This document shows, piece by piece, positions 5,033-11,827 of a stretch of DNA of 11,827 bases. Positions within the stretch are counted from its first letter, which is position 1; the number at the start of each line of letters is the position of its first letter. The notes beneath the pieces were generated by a model. The model saw only the letters and a list, made by a program, of their open reading frames with translations, searched no databases and was not told the DNA's origin. Made by a program: the position numbers and the translations under genes. This DNA comes from Gallionella sp. (GTDB lineage Bacteria; Pseudomonadota; Gammaproteobacteria; Burkholderiales; Gallionellaceae): positions 1 through 11,827 of the forward strand of contig SCPW01000341.1 in NCBI GenBank assembly GCA_004298605.1, written 5' to 3'.

Positions 5033-8000
5033 TCAGCTTTCCAGCAATTGCCCGTCGCCGGATATCAGGGCGCAGCGCACCGTTTTGCGCGGGTAGACAG
5101 CCTGCATCGCGCTGCGGTATTCCTCCATCTGTGCGGAATAGGTCGCGGGACCCGCATCTGCGCCGGTCTTATAGTCCAACACCCACACCTCTTCATCGAA
5201 TTCCACCAGCCGGTCGATGCGGCGCAGTTCGCCGCGCGCATTGACATAGGCTACTTCGTTGCCGGCAGCACGATAATGCCGCGCATCGAAGAAACGCAGC
5301 AGTTGCGGCGCGACCAGCAGGCGTTGCGCCTGTTGCCACAAGGCTGGCATGTGCGCGGCGGGTATGCCGAGTTGCTGTTGCAATCGTTGTGCGTCATTTT
5401 TCTCGTTGGGCGGCGTGAGATGTTGCATCAGCGCGTGCAGCCAGGTGCCATAGTGCTGCACGTCGGTCAGCGCGGTTTTGCGCGAACCGGCGGGTAACGG
5501 CTGGGTGAGACGTTCATCTACAACAGACTGCGGGGGGTGCGGCTTCTCGATGGCTTTATTCATGGATTGCCGAACAGCGGCAACAATACTGCTGTCCTCT
5601 GTTTTCTGCGCCAAACCTTCCGAATTGGCGATACGCTGATACCACGAGCTCTCGACCATCTCGCCGTTGCCGCTGGCCAGCAGCACTTGCTTGGCGCGCG
5701 TCATGGCGACATACAGCAGGTTCAAATCCTCGCGTTGTGCCAGTTGCGCATCCTGTTCGAAATAAGGCTCACGCACTATGCCACGGCTGGCTTTGTCGCC
5801 ATACAACGAAAAATGTGTGGGGCGCTCATCGCCCGTCGGCCAGTGCAGCAGCACGTCGTAGCCCTCTTCTTTTTTGCGCGAGGGATTGGTATCCAGCAGC
5901 CAGACAATCGGCGCTTCCAGCCCTTTGGCCTCATGCACGGTGTAGATGCGCAACGCATTGCCTGCCTGGCTGACTTTGCCTTCGTCGGGCGCGTCGCCAT
6001 CGCCGGCGTGACGCAATTCGGCGAGTTCGCGCAGAAACCCCGGCAAACTGGGATAGCGCCCTGCATCCACATTCAGCGCAATTTCCATGAACGCCTGCAA
6101 ATTTGCCAGCACGGCGGGGCGCATCGCATCGGGCGCGGCGGCCGCGTAACGGTCCAGCACATCGCCCTCGAAATAAATGCGGTCGAGCAGATCATGCACC
6201 GGCAGTTTGTCGGCGAGTTTCAGCCAGCCTTGCAGCAAGCGATACGCGCGTTGCAGATGCGGCGAGGCAGCGCCTGTCGTGATGGCGTGTTGCAGGCGCG
6301 GCCACCATCCTCCACCCTCTTCATTTTGCGCCAGCAAAATCAAATCATCATCGCTGCACGAAAAAACCGGCGCGCGCAACGTATGCGCCAATTGCAGATC
6401 GGAAAACGGTGTAACCAGGAACGCCAGCAATGCCTGAATATCCGCGGCTTCCAGCGTATCCAGCAAACCGCCGCGCCGCGAGGTGAGGTAGGGAATGTGG
6501 CGCGCGCGCAGCGCGTGTTCGTACACTTTGAGATGGGTGCGGCGGCGCACCAGCACCATGATGTCGGAGAACTGTGCGGGGCGTGTCCCGCCTTCGGCGT
6601 GAACATTCCATTGCCCGACGATTTGCGTAATTTTCTCGGCGAATTGTTGCGCTTCAAGCTCGCGCGCGCTTTCCGCCCGGTCTTGATAGGGTTCGGTGAG
6701 AGGGTTGCGCAGCCTTAATTCGCCCTGTTCCTCATGGCTTGCGGACGAGGGCGCAAACTCGCACAGCGGTAATACTCCGACATGGCCGGGCAAGTTTTGC
6801 TGGTGCGCGTGGTGCGTTTCAAAATCGGCGAACCCGGGCTGGTTTTCAAATACACCGTTCACCGCAGCCAGCACAGCGGGCGCATTGCGCCGTGTTACAT
6901 TTTGCGTGAGGTGGTGTGCGCTGTAATGTTGCTGCAAAAATTCGCGCACCACGCCGAATAGGCGCGCATCGGCACGGCGGAAGCGGTAAATGGATTGCTT
7001 GGGGTCGCCCACCACAAACACCGTGGGCGTACTTTGCACCGCGGCAGCCGCCGCAAACCATGCTTGCAAAATCTGCCACTGCAACGGGTTGGTGTCCTGA
7101 AACTCGTCCAGCAACACGTGGCGATAACGGCTGTCCAGCTTGTATTGCAGGTATTCGGCGTGGTCGCTGTCGTTGAGCAGTTGGCGCACGCGCCATTCCA
7201 GATCGCCGAAATCCAGCATTTGCTGGCGCTGCTTCAATTCCTGATAAGCGGCCAGCAAGGCCGCGCCGCAGCGCAATGCATTCCGGTTGGTTTGGTAAAT
7301 ACGTTGTGCCTGAACTGTGTGGTGCGCAGCCAGTAATTGTTCGCGCACGATTTCCAGGCACGCGCCTAACTGGGTGGCATCCTGCCCTTTGTTCGCCTTG
7401 ATCGAACGCGGCTCGTTTTTTTGCGTGAAGAATTCCTCCCACAATGCGGCAAACCGCTGTGTTACCGGCAAAGTGCCATCGAGTGGTGCAAGCAAGCGTT
7501 CCGCCCGGGCTTGTTGCGCCGCGCTGGCAGTCAACAAGCCCGCAAACGCCCGCACATCAGCGGAAAATTGTGCCTTGGCGAACAACACCGCAAGCGGATC
7601 GACGCCGATTTCCACATCCAGTTCGGCACGCAAATTTTCCAGCGCGAAACTCGGCGGATCGGGCTGCCCGGCGGTGTACGCCCACCACTCGCTGCGCTTG
7701 GCAAGAAAGGCGAACAGTAGTTGTCTGGTATTGCTCAAGCCAAATTCCGCGAATAAGGCCAACATGGACTGCGCTTCCGGCAGTGTTGCGTTGCCGTGCA
7801 GCTTGTCGAGCAGCGTCTGCCACGCTTCCAGGCGCAATGCGGAAGTCTGCTCGACCAGTTGTATGCCGCCCGCCATGCCCGCGTCGAGCGGCGCACGTTG
7901 CAGGACTTGCATGAACCAGCCATGAAACGTGCTGATGGTGATGCCCGGCTGCGCCAGCAGAAATTGCTGGTACAGGCCGCGCGCGCGCGGCAGCAAACGC

Positions 8001-8272
8001 CCGATGTCGGCTTCCGCCACGGCGCGCTGGCGCAAAAATTCGCGCACATGTCCATCATCTTTAGAGGCCAGATCGTACAACCAGTCGCGCAGGCGCGCCT
8101 GCATTTCCTGCGCGGCCTTGCGCGTGAAGGTAATGGCGAGAATCTCGCCCGGCTTCACGCCATCCAGCAACAGCCGCACGATGCGCGACACCAGCAACCA
8201 GGTCTTGCCGCTGCCCGCGCAGGCCTCGACCACCACGCTGTGCTGCGGATCAAGCGCGCGGTGGTTATCCAT
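5033..8272 (-). CDS. addA: AddA-type double-strand-break repair helicase/nuclease (UvrD/RecB family)
   Basis: This 1079-residue superfamily 1A helicase carries a C-terminal RecB-type nuclease. Helicase motifs: Walker A EACAGSGKT (16-24), Ia LAITFTRKAAQEMQARL (45-61), motif II LLDEFQDT (387-394), motif III VVGDPKQSIYRFRRAD (420-435), motif V YTVHEAKGLE (777-786) and motif VI LLYVAMTRAK (852-861). Nuclease signature: H946 (YGTWLHAL), E1006, D1020 (RIDRL), D1033 and K1035 (LDYKT), and QMEEY (1048-1052). With AddB it should unwind and trim broken DNA ends and prepare 3' tails for RecA. ATG 8272-8270 overlaps the addB stop (ATGGATAA) and has its own AGGAG (8284-8280), so translation is coupled. 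A heptad-type repeat lies at 5592-5608 (residues QKTED). RecB is the alternative name, but the neighbouring gene is AddB-like and no recC or recD is present. Confidence 0.92.
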   Translation of the reverse strand: MDNHRALDPQHSVVVEACAGSGKTWLLVSRIVRLLLDGVKPGEILAITFTRKAAQEMQARLRDWLYDLASKDDGHVREFLRQRAVAEADIGRLLPRARGLYQQFLLAQPGITISTFHGWFMQVLQRAPLDAGMAGGIQLVEQTSALRLEAWQTLLDKLHGNATLPEAQSMLALFAEFGLSNTRQLLFAFLAKRSEWWAYTAGQPDPPSFALENLRAELDVEIGVDPLAVLFAKAQFSADVRAFAGLLTASAAQQARAERLLAPLDGTLPVTQRFAALWEEFFTQKNEPRSIKANKGQDATQLGACLEIVREQLLAAHHTVQAQRIYQTNRNALRCGAALLAAYQELKQRQQMLDFGDLEWRVRQLLNDSDHAEYLQYKLDSRYRHVLLDEFQDTNPLQWQILQAWFAAAAAVQSTPTVFVVGDPKQSIYRFRRADARLFGVVREFLQQHYSAHHLTQNVTRRNAPAVLAAVNGVFENQPGFADFETHHAHQQNLPGHVGVLPLCEFAPSSASHEEQGELRLRNPLTEPYQDRAESARELEAQQFAEKITQIVGQWNVHAEGGTRPAQFSDIMVLVRRRTHLKVYEHALRARHIPYLTSRRGGLLDTLEAADIQALLAFLVTPFSDLQLAHTLRAPVFSCSDDDLILLAQNEEGGGWWPRLQHAITTGAASPHLQRAYRLLQGWLKLADKLPVHDLLDRIYFEGDVLDRYAAAAPDAMRPAVLANLQAFMEIALNVDAGRYPSLPGFLRELAELRHAGDGDAPDEGKVSQAGNALRIYTVHEAKGLEAPIVWLLDTNPSRKKEEGYDVLLHWPTGDERPTHFSLYGDKASRGIVREPYFEQDAQLAQREDLNLLYVAMTRAKQVLLASGNGEMVESSWYQRIANSEGLAQKTEDSSIVAAVRQSMNKAIEKPHPPQSVVDERLTQPLPAGSRKTALTDVQHYGTWLHALMQHLTPPNEKNDAQRLQQQLGIPAAHMPALWQQAQRLLVAPQLLRFFDARHYRAAGNEVAYVNARGELRRIDRLVEFDEEVWVLDYKTGADAGPATYSAQMEEYRSAMQAVYPRKTVRCALISGDGQLLES
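5592..5608. repeat. CTGTYYT heptad repeat inside addA
   Basis: CTGTCCT and CTGTTTT are adjacent and followed by CTG. On the coding strand this gives the AQKTED stretch (residues 889-893 region), in a low-conservation part between helicase motif VI and the nuclease domain. The same heptad family occurs in addB at 9746-9776. Two units are too few to rule out chance. Confidence 0.4.
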
Positions 8273-10943
8273 GCGCGCGCTCCTGCCAATAATCGCGGCG
8301 GCACAACCCGTTCATCTCGCAATACTTGCACGCCGTTTCGGTGCCGTGTGCCGGCAAAGCCACGCCGTTGCGCATTTGCTCAAACACCCTTTGTAGCCGC
8401 TCAATATTCAGCCGCGCCAGATCAGCCATATCATGCGGCGGTTGCACTGCGTCCACCTTATCCGCTTCCAGCGCAACAAATGCCGCTTCGTCGGCGGCGC
8501 GGTCAAACGCGTAGCACGCCAGTTGCACATCTTCACCGGCATCTTTCAATTTATTTTTAAGCGACAACATGGTTTGCGTTTTGTAGTCCAGCACACGACG
8601 CACTTCAGGGCGCGCCATCTGGTTGTCCACGCGGTCGATGCGCCCGCGCAAAATGAGGTTGCCCGCCACTTCGATCGCAAAAGGTGCTTCGGCTCCGGCA
8701 TATCGCCAGCCCGCCCGCTCGTTTTCCAGTTGCCAATCCAGATAGGCGGGAATCTGCGCCTGCCAGCGCAGCAGCCAGGCCTGCGCCAGATAGTCGTGCG
8801 CCAGCGCATCGGCAAATACTTCCCGGCTGATGTCTTGCAATGCGGCGTCAAGCTGTTCGCGCGCGCGGTTTAACAGCAGCGGAAACTCGTTGTGGAAACG
8901 TTGCAGCACGGCATGCACCCAAGTGCCATAGTCGCGCTTGTCCAACTCTTCACGCACTTCGTCCAGCGGGTTGAGGCGCAGGATATGCCGCGCGTAAAAC
9001 TGGTACGGGCATGCGACCAGGCTGTTATAGCCGGATGGCGAGATGTGTTGGGGGATTAAATCGGGCGGCACAGCGGGGCACGGCATGGTTACGTTGGGTA
9101 TGCTGCGCTTTGCCCAATCTGCATCCGCAGCCCTCACCTTCGCATATTCAACCAGCTCGCCCAATCCACTCGCAGAAAGATCGTCGCCATAGGCCAGAAA
9201 ATGCAGCGCGCGCAACATCTCAAAATAGGGGCTGAGCAGATTCGGTTCGCCATTCTTGCTGGCCTGCCAGGTCACCAGCACGGTATCGTTGATCGCCAGC
9301 AATGCCAGCAGATCGTCGCGCACCTGTGCCTGCCGCGCGCCGCTCAGCGGCAAGCCCAAGGTGGCGCGCACCGCATCGTTGAACCATTGTCCGGCATTCG
9401 CCGGTGCGGGCAGATGCCCTGCGTCACAGCCCAGCAGCAGCACCGCATCGAAGCTGCGCCAGCGCGTCGCGGCGAGATGGGTGAACAGCACCGGGCTTTC
9501 CACCGCCGTATCGCGGAAGGTGTTCAAATCCAGTTGCTGCGATAGCCAGCGCCGCCATTCGGCAAAGTTGCAGCGCGTGCTGTCTCCGCTTAATTCCTCT
9601 GCCCATTGCGCGAGCAACTGCAATAACTGCTGCCCCGCCGCGTCCTGCGACAATCCTCTAATCACGCCTAAAATATCGAGGCTGTCATACAGAGCATGCA
9701 GCCACTCCGCCAGCGTCCTGGCGCGCATCGCGCCAGGGCGCCCATCTGTCTTCTGTCCTCTGTCTTCTATCCTCTGATACGCCTGGCGCAGCCGCACCAA
9801 GGGTTGAATCAGATCGGGTGATTCGTGTTGCGCGATGTCGAGAAAATTTTCCAGATGCGCCACCGCACCATGCTTGCGCACCATTTGCTCGAACAGGTAA
9901 GCAGCGCGCTTACGTTCTCCTGCGGGCGCATCGGCAAACAGGAATGGCGACTTGAACAGGTCGAGCACGTCCTGATAATAAAAACTGTTCTGCACCGCTT
10001 CCAGCCAGCGCATCAGCACCGTGCTGACCGACAGCGTGGCAAATGTCCAGCCGGTCTCGTCCTGCACCTGCACTTGCGCCCGCTCCAGCAAGGCGCGGGC
10101 GCGACGCGCCACCAGCCTGTCCTGCACCACCACCGCGATGGACTGCCTGCCTTCCAGCAGCCAGTTGCGGATTTGCACATCGGCGGCCTGCGCCTCCTGC
10201 TCCAATCCGTGTGCGGCAAATAGATGCAGGCGGCGGTTTAATGCCGCATCAGGGTACGTTTTCAGCAGTGCGGCCTCGCTGCGCAAATCGGCGCTATCCG
10301 CACCGCACCGCAACGCGCGCGCCAGCAACGTACATCCCGGCGCATCAACCACCATCTCGCGCAGGTCGAAAACCGTGACGGTAACGCGCGCCCGGCAGGC
10401 CTCAAGAAAACGCGCTTCCGGCGCGGGCAGATCGGCGGTCAACAACACATACAGCGGCGTATCCACCCGTTGCGCCAACTGCGCCAGCCGCCGCTGGTAG
10501 GCGCGCACGCCATCCAGCTCGCCGCCGGACGACATCGCGTACCACAGCTCATGCACCACGCGCGCCTCGAATTGCAATGCCTGTCCGCTGCGCGCCTGGT
10601 AGGCTTGCGCGAGCTGCCTGGCAAACTCCGCTTCCGATTCCGGCAAGGCCACATGGTGGCGGGTCAGATCATCCATCAAGCCCAGCAGTTCGCGCGACAA
10701 ACTCCACAAATCGGCATCGGCAAACCAGCGCCGCTCGCGCAGCACCTGATATAGCGCGGCGATGCGTTGCGTGTCGGGTTGGATGGGAGTAGTGAGGGGA
10801 ACAGATTGCGCCCAATCGTTGAGCGTAATCATGTGCGGCAACAACAGCGCGGGCAGATTTGCCGCTCCGCTCAATGCCTGCGCCAGCGGTTTGGAGATAG
10901 GGTAGTTGGGCAATAATACCGTCGCCCCGCGCAGATCGGGCAA
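8265..10943 (-). CDS. addB: AddB-like PD-(D/E)XK nuclease, partner of AddA (start uncertain)
   Basis: The product has at least 892 residues. The N-terminal two thirds resemble the inactive helicase-like part of AddB (TVLLPNYPISKPLAQAL, then VLLLGCDAGHLPAP at 501-514) and lack a Walker A. The C-terminal nuclease shows H677 (YGTWVHAVL), D770 (RGRIDRVD), D786 and K788 (LDYKT) and QLACY (807-811). C645 (CPYQFYARHIL), C872, C875 and C881 (CKYCEMNGLC) are the expected [4Fe-4S] ligands. It resembles the ~900-residue AddB-related 'probable DNA repair protein' family. It should cut one strand during end resection with AddA. The listed start is TTG 10943-10941, which has no well-spaced Shine-Dalgarno. 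The frame stays open to 11039, and FLDRVAGHILSRHAQD just upstream looks like true AddB N-terminus, but no ATG, GTG or TTG precedes it. Residues ~391-410 are encoded by repeat DNA. It is probably co-transcribed with fdxA, 75 bp upstream. Confidence 0.85.
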   Translation of the reverse strand: MPDLRGATVLLPNYPISKPLAQALSGAANLPALLLPHMITLNDWAQSVPLTTPIQPDTQRIAALYQVLRERRWFADADLWSLSRELLGLMDDLTRHHVALPESEAEFARQLAQAYQARSGQALQFEARVVHELWYAMSSGGELDGVRAYQRRLAQLAQRVDTPLYVLLTADLPAPEARFLEACRARVTVTVFDLREMVVDAPGCTLLARALRCGADSADLRSEAALLKTYPDAALNRRLHLFAAHGLEQEAQAADVQIRNWLLEGRQSIAVVVQDRLVARRARALLERAQVQVQDETGWTFATLSVSTVLMRWLEAVQNSFYYQDVLDLFKSPFLFADAPAGERKRAAYLFEQMVRKHGAVAHLENFLDIAQHESPDLIQPLVRLRQAYQRIEDRGQKTDGRPGAMRARTLAEWLHALYDSLDILGVIRGLSQDAAGQQLLQLLAQWAEELSGDSTRCNFAEWRRWLSQQLDLNTFRDTAVESPVLFTHLAATRWRSFDAVLLLGCDAGHLPAPANAGQWFNDAVRATLGLPLSGARQAQVRDDLLALLAINDTVLVTWQASKNGEPNLLSPYFEMLRALHFLAYGDDLSASGLGELVEYAKVRAADADWAKRSIPNVTMPCPAVPPDLIPQHISPSGYNSLVACPYQFYARHILRLNPLDEVREELDKRDYGTWVHAVLQRFHNEFPLLLNRAREQLDAALQDISREVFADALAHDYLAQAWLLRWQAQIPAYLDWQLENERAGWRYAGAEAPFAIEVAGNLILRGRIDRVDNQMARPEVRRVLDYKTQTMLSLKNKLKDAGEDVQLACYAFDRAADEAAFVALEADKVDAVQPPHDMADLARLNIERLQRVFEQMRNGVALPAHGTETACKYCEMNGLCRRDYWQERAHG
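9717..9776. repeat. Palindrome plus heptad tandem repeat, translated inside addB
   Basis: Two repeat structures lie side by side within the addB frame. CCTGGCGCG-CAT-CGCGCCAGG (9717-9737) is a perfect 9-bp inverted repeat with a 3-nt loop. CTGTCTTCTGTCCT (9746-9759) is followed by CTGTCTTCTATCCT (9760-9773) and CTG, so a 14-bp unit is repeated with one mismatch and is itself built of 7-bp CTGTCYT halves. Together they encode RIEDRGQKTDGRPGAMRAR (residues 391-409), polar and charged unlike the flanks. It looks like an intergenic-type repeat tolerated in a loop. Confidence 0.65.
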
Positions 10944-10996
10944 GTCCTGCGCATGGCGTGAAAGGATATGCCCGGCTACCCGATCAAGAAAGGTTA

Positions 10997-11021
10997 AGGT
11001 CGCGATGAATCGCGCCCCTAC
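10997..11021. repeat. GTAG-headed REP-like hairpin between fdxA and addB
   Basis: On the minus strand the segment begins GTAGGGGCGCGATTCATCGC and ends GACC. The core is a perfect 6-bp inverted repeat with a 2-bp centre (CGCGAT-GA-ATCGCG, 11001-11014), and GG.../...CC partly extends the stem. GTAG directly 5' of a GC-rich palindrome is the hallmark of REP sequences mobilised by RAYT-type transposases. The TAG of this GTAG (11020-11018) is the fdxA stop codon. No RAYT gene is in the window. Confidence 0.7.
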
Positions 11022-11341
11022 CGTTCGAGGAGGCGCAGCTTATCCCTGACACTACCCCAATCATCGGCATCGGCAAGCGCATCCTTCTTCTCGACGATGG
11101 GTTTCCACAGCTTCGCCAGTTCGGCGTTCAGCTCGGTGAAATGGCGCTGATCTTCCGGCAAATCATCTTCGGCATAAATCGCTTCCACCGGGCATTCCGC
11201 CACACACAGCGTGCAATCGATGCATTCGTCCGGGTCGATCACCAGAAAATTCGGCCCCTCGCGGAAACAGTCCACCGGGCAGACATCCACACAATCGGTA
11301 TATTTGCACTTGATGCAAGATTCGGAAACAACATAAGTCAT
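11018..11341 (-). CDS. fdxA: FdxA-type seven-iron ferredoxin ([3Fe-4S][4Fe-4S])
   Basis: This 107-residue electron carrier matches the Azotobacter FdI/FdxA class in length and cysteine pattern. C9, C17 and C50 should bind the [3Fe-4S] cluster and C21, C40, C43 and C46 the [4Fe-4S] cluster. C12 is extra, as in this class, and C25 is free. The core reads [23 protein letters not shown], followed by [19 protein letters not shown]. The tail ([19 protein letters not shown], ending LLER) is the typical extension. ATG 11341-11339 is preceded by GGAG at a spacing of 7. The stop TAG lies inside a REP-like element. It is transcribed divergently from trxA, and addB follows in the same direction, so co-transcription is likely. 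Electron donor and acceptor are unknown. Confidence 0.95.
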   Translation of the reverse strand: MTYVVSESCIKCKYTDCVDVCPVDCFREGPNFLVIDPDECIDCTLCVAECPVEAIYAEDDLPEDQRHFTELNAELAKLWKPIVEKKDALADADDWGSVRDKLRLLER

Positions 11342-11435
11342 GGCGACACTCCAATAATCAATGACGCGGCATTTTAGCAGAGCGAAGAAGATTTAATATA
11401 CTTCACAGCACAGCCGTTTTTGGTTAGGATGCCGC

Positions 11436-11492
11436 ATGAAATTCAGCGACCCATCCCGAATTGCCCGCATGTTCATTCCGAATCAACCCTAA
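11436..11492 (+). CDS. Possible 18-codon leader ORF upstream of trxA
   Basis: ATG 11436-11438 opens an 18-codon frame ([18 protein letters not shown]) ending in TAA 11490-11492, 19 bp before the trxA ATG. An AGGA (11426-11429) lies 6 bp upstream of its start, a better ribosome site than that of trxA itself (GAGCGAG). No attenuator-like hairpin is evident around it, so it may be fortuitous. Confidence 0.25.
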   Translation: MKFSDPSRIARMFIPNQP

Positions 11493-11511
11493 TTCAGAGC
11501 GAGACCCAACA

Positions 11512-11827
11512 ATGAGCGAACATATACACTACGTTTCCGATGCCACTTTTGACACCGAAGTATTGCAGGCTCCCCTGCCCGTGCTGGTGGATTACTGGGC
11601 CGAGTGGTGCGGCCCCTGCCGCATGATCGCGCCCATCCTCGACGAGATCGCCAAGGAATATGCCGGGCGCCTGAGCATCGCCAAGCTGAACGTGGACGAA
11701 AACCAGCAAACCCCGCAGAAATTCGGCATTCGCGGCATCCCTACCCTGATGCTGTTCAAGAACGGCAACATCGAGGCAACCAAGGTCGGCGCCTTGTCGA
11801 AATCCCAATTGACGGCTTTTATTGACA
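11512..11827 (+). CDS. trxA: Thioredoxin TrxA (3' end outside the window)
   Basis: 105 complete codons are visible, only a few short of the usual ~108. The protein is the small cytoplasmic dithiol-disulfide reductant that thioredoxin reductase recharges. It reduces ribonucleotide reductase, PAPS or methionine sulfoxide reductases, and other partners. The active site is WAEWCGPCR (redox pair C33 and C36), the buried Asp is D27 (VDYWAEW), and the cis-proline is P77 ([11 protein letters not shown]). The start ATG 11512-11514 gives the family N-terminus ([13 protein letters not shown]). The ribosome site is weak (GAGCGAG). It is divergent from fdxA across a 170-bp gap. In many betaproteobacteria rho follows trxA; that cannot be seen here. 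Confidence 0.96.
   Translation, partial: MSEHIHYVSDATFDTEVLQAPLPVLVDYWAEWCGPCRMIAPILDEIAKEYAGRLSIAKLNVDENQQTPQKFGIRGIPTLMLFKNGNIEATKVGALSKSQLTAFID

Noticed and set aside
5537..6718. A 393-codon plus-strand open frame inside addA
   Set aside because: It is antisense to well-conserved helicase sequence and low in complexity (His/Arg/Gln-rich), as expected for a GC-rich shadow frame.
8265..10943. Lack of a Walker A motif in AddB as an anomaly
   Set aside because: Many proteobacterial AddB-type proteins have a degenerate N-terminal helicase domain without it, so this is normal for the family.
5033..10943. AddA and AddB-like proteins as a novel defence or phage-exclusion system
   Set aside because: Both carry the complete AddAB domain layout and stand among housekeeping genes. 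Ordinary recombination repair explains them.
11363..11376. TAAAAT (minus 11376-11371) as the -10 of an fdxA promoter
   Set aside because: The hexamer and its position upstream of fdxA are suitable, but no reasonable -35 lies 16-18 bp away, so it was not listed as a feature.
11163..11377. Short open frames overlapping fdxA in other frames
   Set aside because: They are antisense or out of frame to an unambiguous ferredoxin and have no ribosome site or family resemblance.

Overview
The window (11,827 bp, GC-rich) looks like ordinary bacterial chromosome, most likely from a betaproteobacterium of the Nitrosomonadales/Gallionellaceae kind. That placement is an inference from gene content (an AddAB-type helicase-nuclease next to a 7Fe ferredoxin and thioredoxin, plus Fe-SOD and RlmD) and from the many intergenic palindromic repeats. 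No marker gene here fixes the taxon. Almost everything lies on the minus strand. Only the two edge genes, a truncated HlyD-family adaptor on the left and thioredoxin on the right, are on the plus strand.

Left part (1-2123): the C-terminal part of a HlyD/MFP-type periplasmic adaptor, a repeat-bearing gap, a complete tRNA-Lys(CTT) with a near-consensus promoter and an intrinsic terminator, and rlmD (23S rRNA m5U1939 methyltransferase, Fe-S). Middle part (2124-4887): a paired inverted GC-rich repeat (REPIN-like, G-quadruplex-capable), a PolB-type 3'-5' exonuclease homologue, a second palindromic element that contains the stop codon of a DUF1318/YdbL-like lipoprotein, a small unrecognised gene with a TTG start and an excellent Shine-Dalgarno, and sodB (Fe superoxide dismutase).

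Right part (5033-11827): addA (UvrD-type helicase plus RecB-type nuclease) and addB (inactive-helicase-like nuclease with Fe-S cysteines) overlap by 8 bp and form one translationally coupled unit, preceded in the same direction by fdxA. trxA diverges from fdxA and runs off the right edge. AddA and AddB together should process double-strand breaks for RecA-dependent recombination. fdxA, sodB, trxA and the Fe-S proteins RlmD and AddB give the region a redox flavour, but no common pathway is shown.

I found no defence island, prophage, transposase, CRISPR array or evidently new multi-gene system. The least routine signals are repeat-driven. Palindromic elements contain the stop codons of two genes. 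A palindrome plus a 7-bp-based tandem repeat is translated in frame inside addB, with a related heptad tract in addA. The conserved-looking N-terminus of AddB extends upstream of any canonical start codon, right up to a REP-like element.
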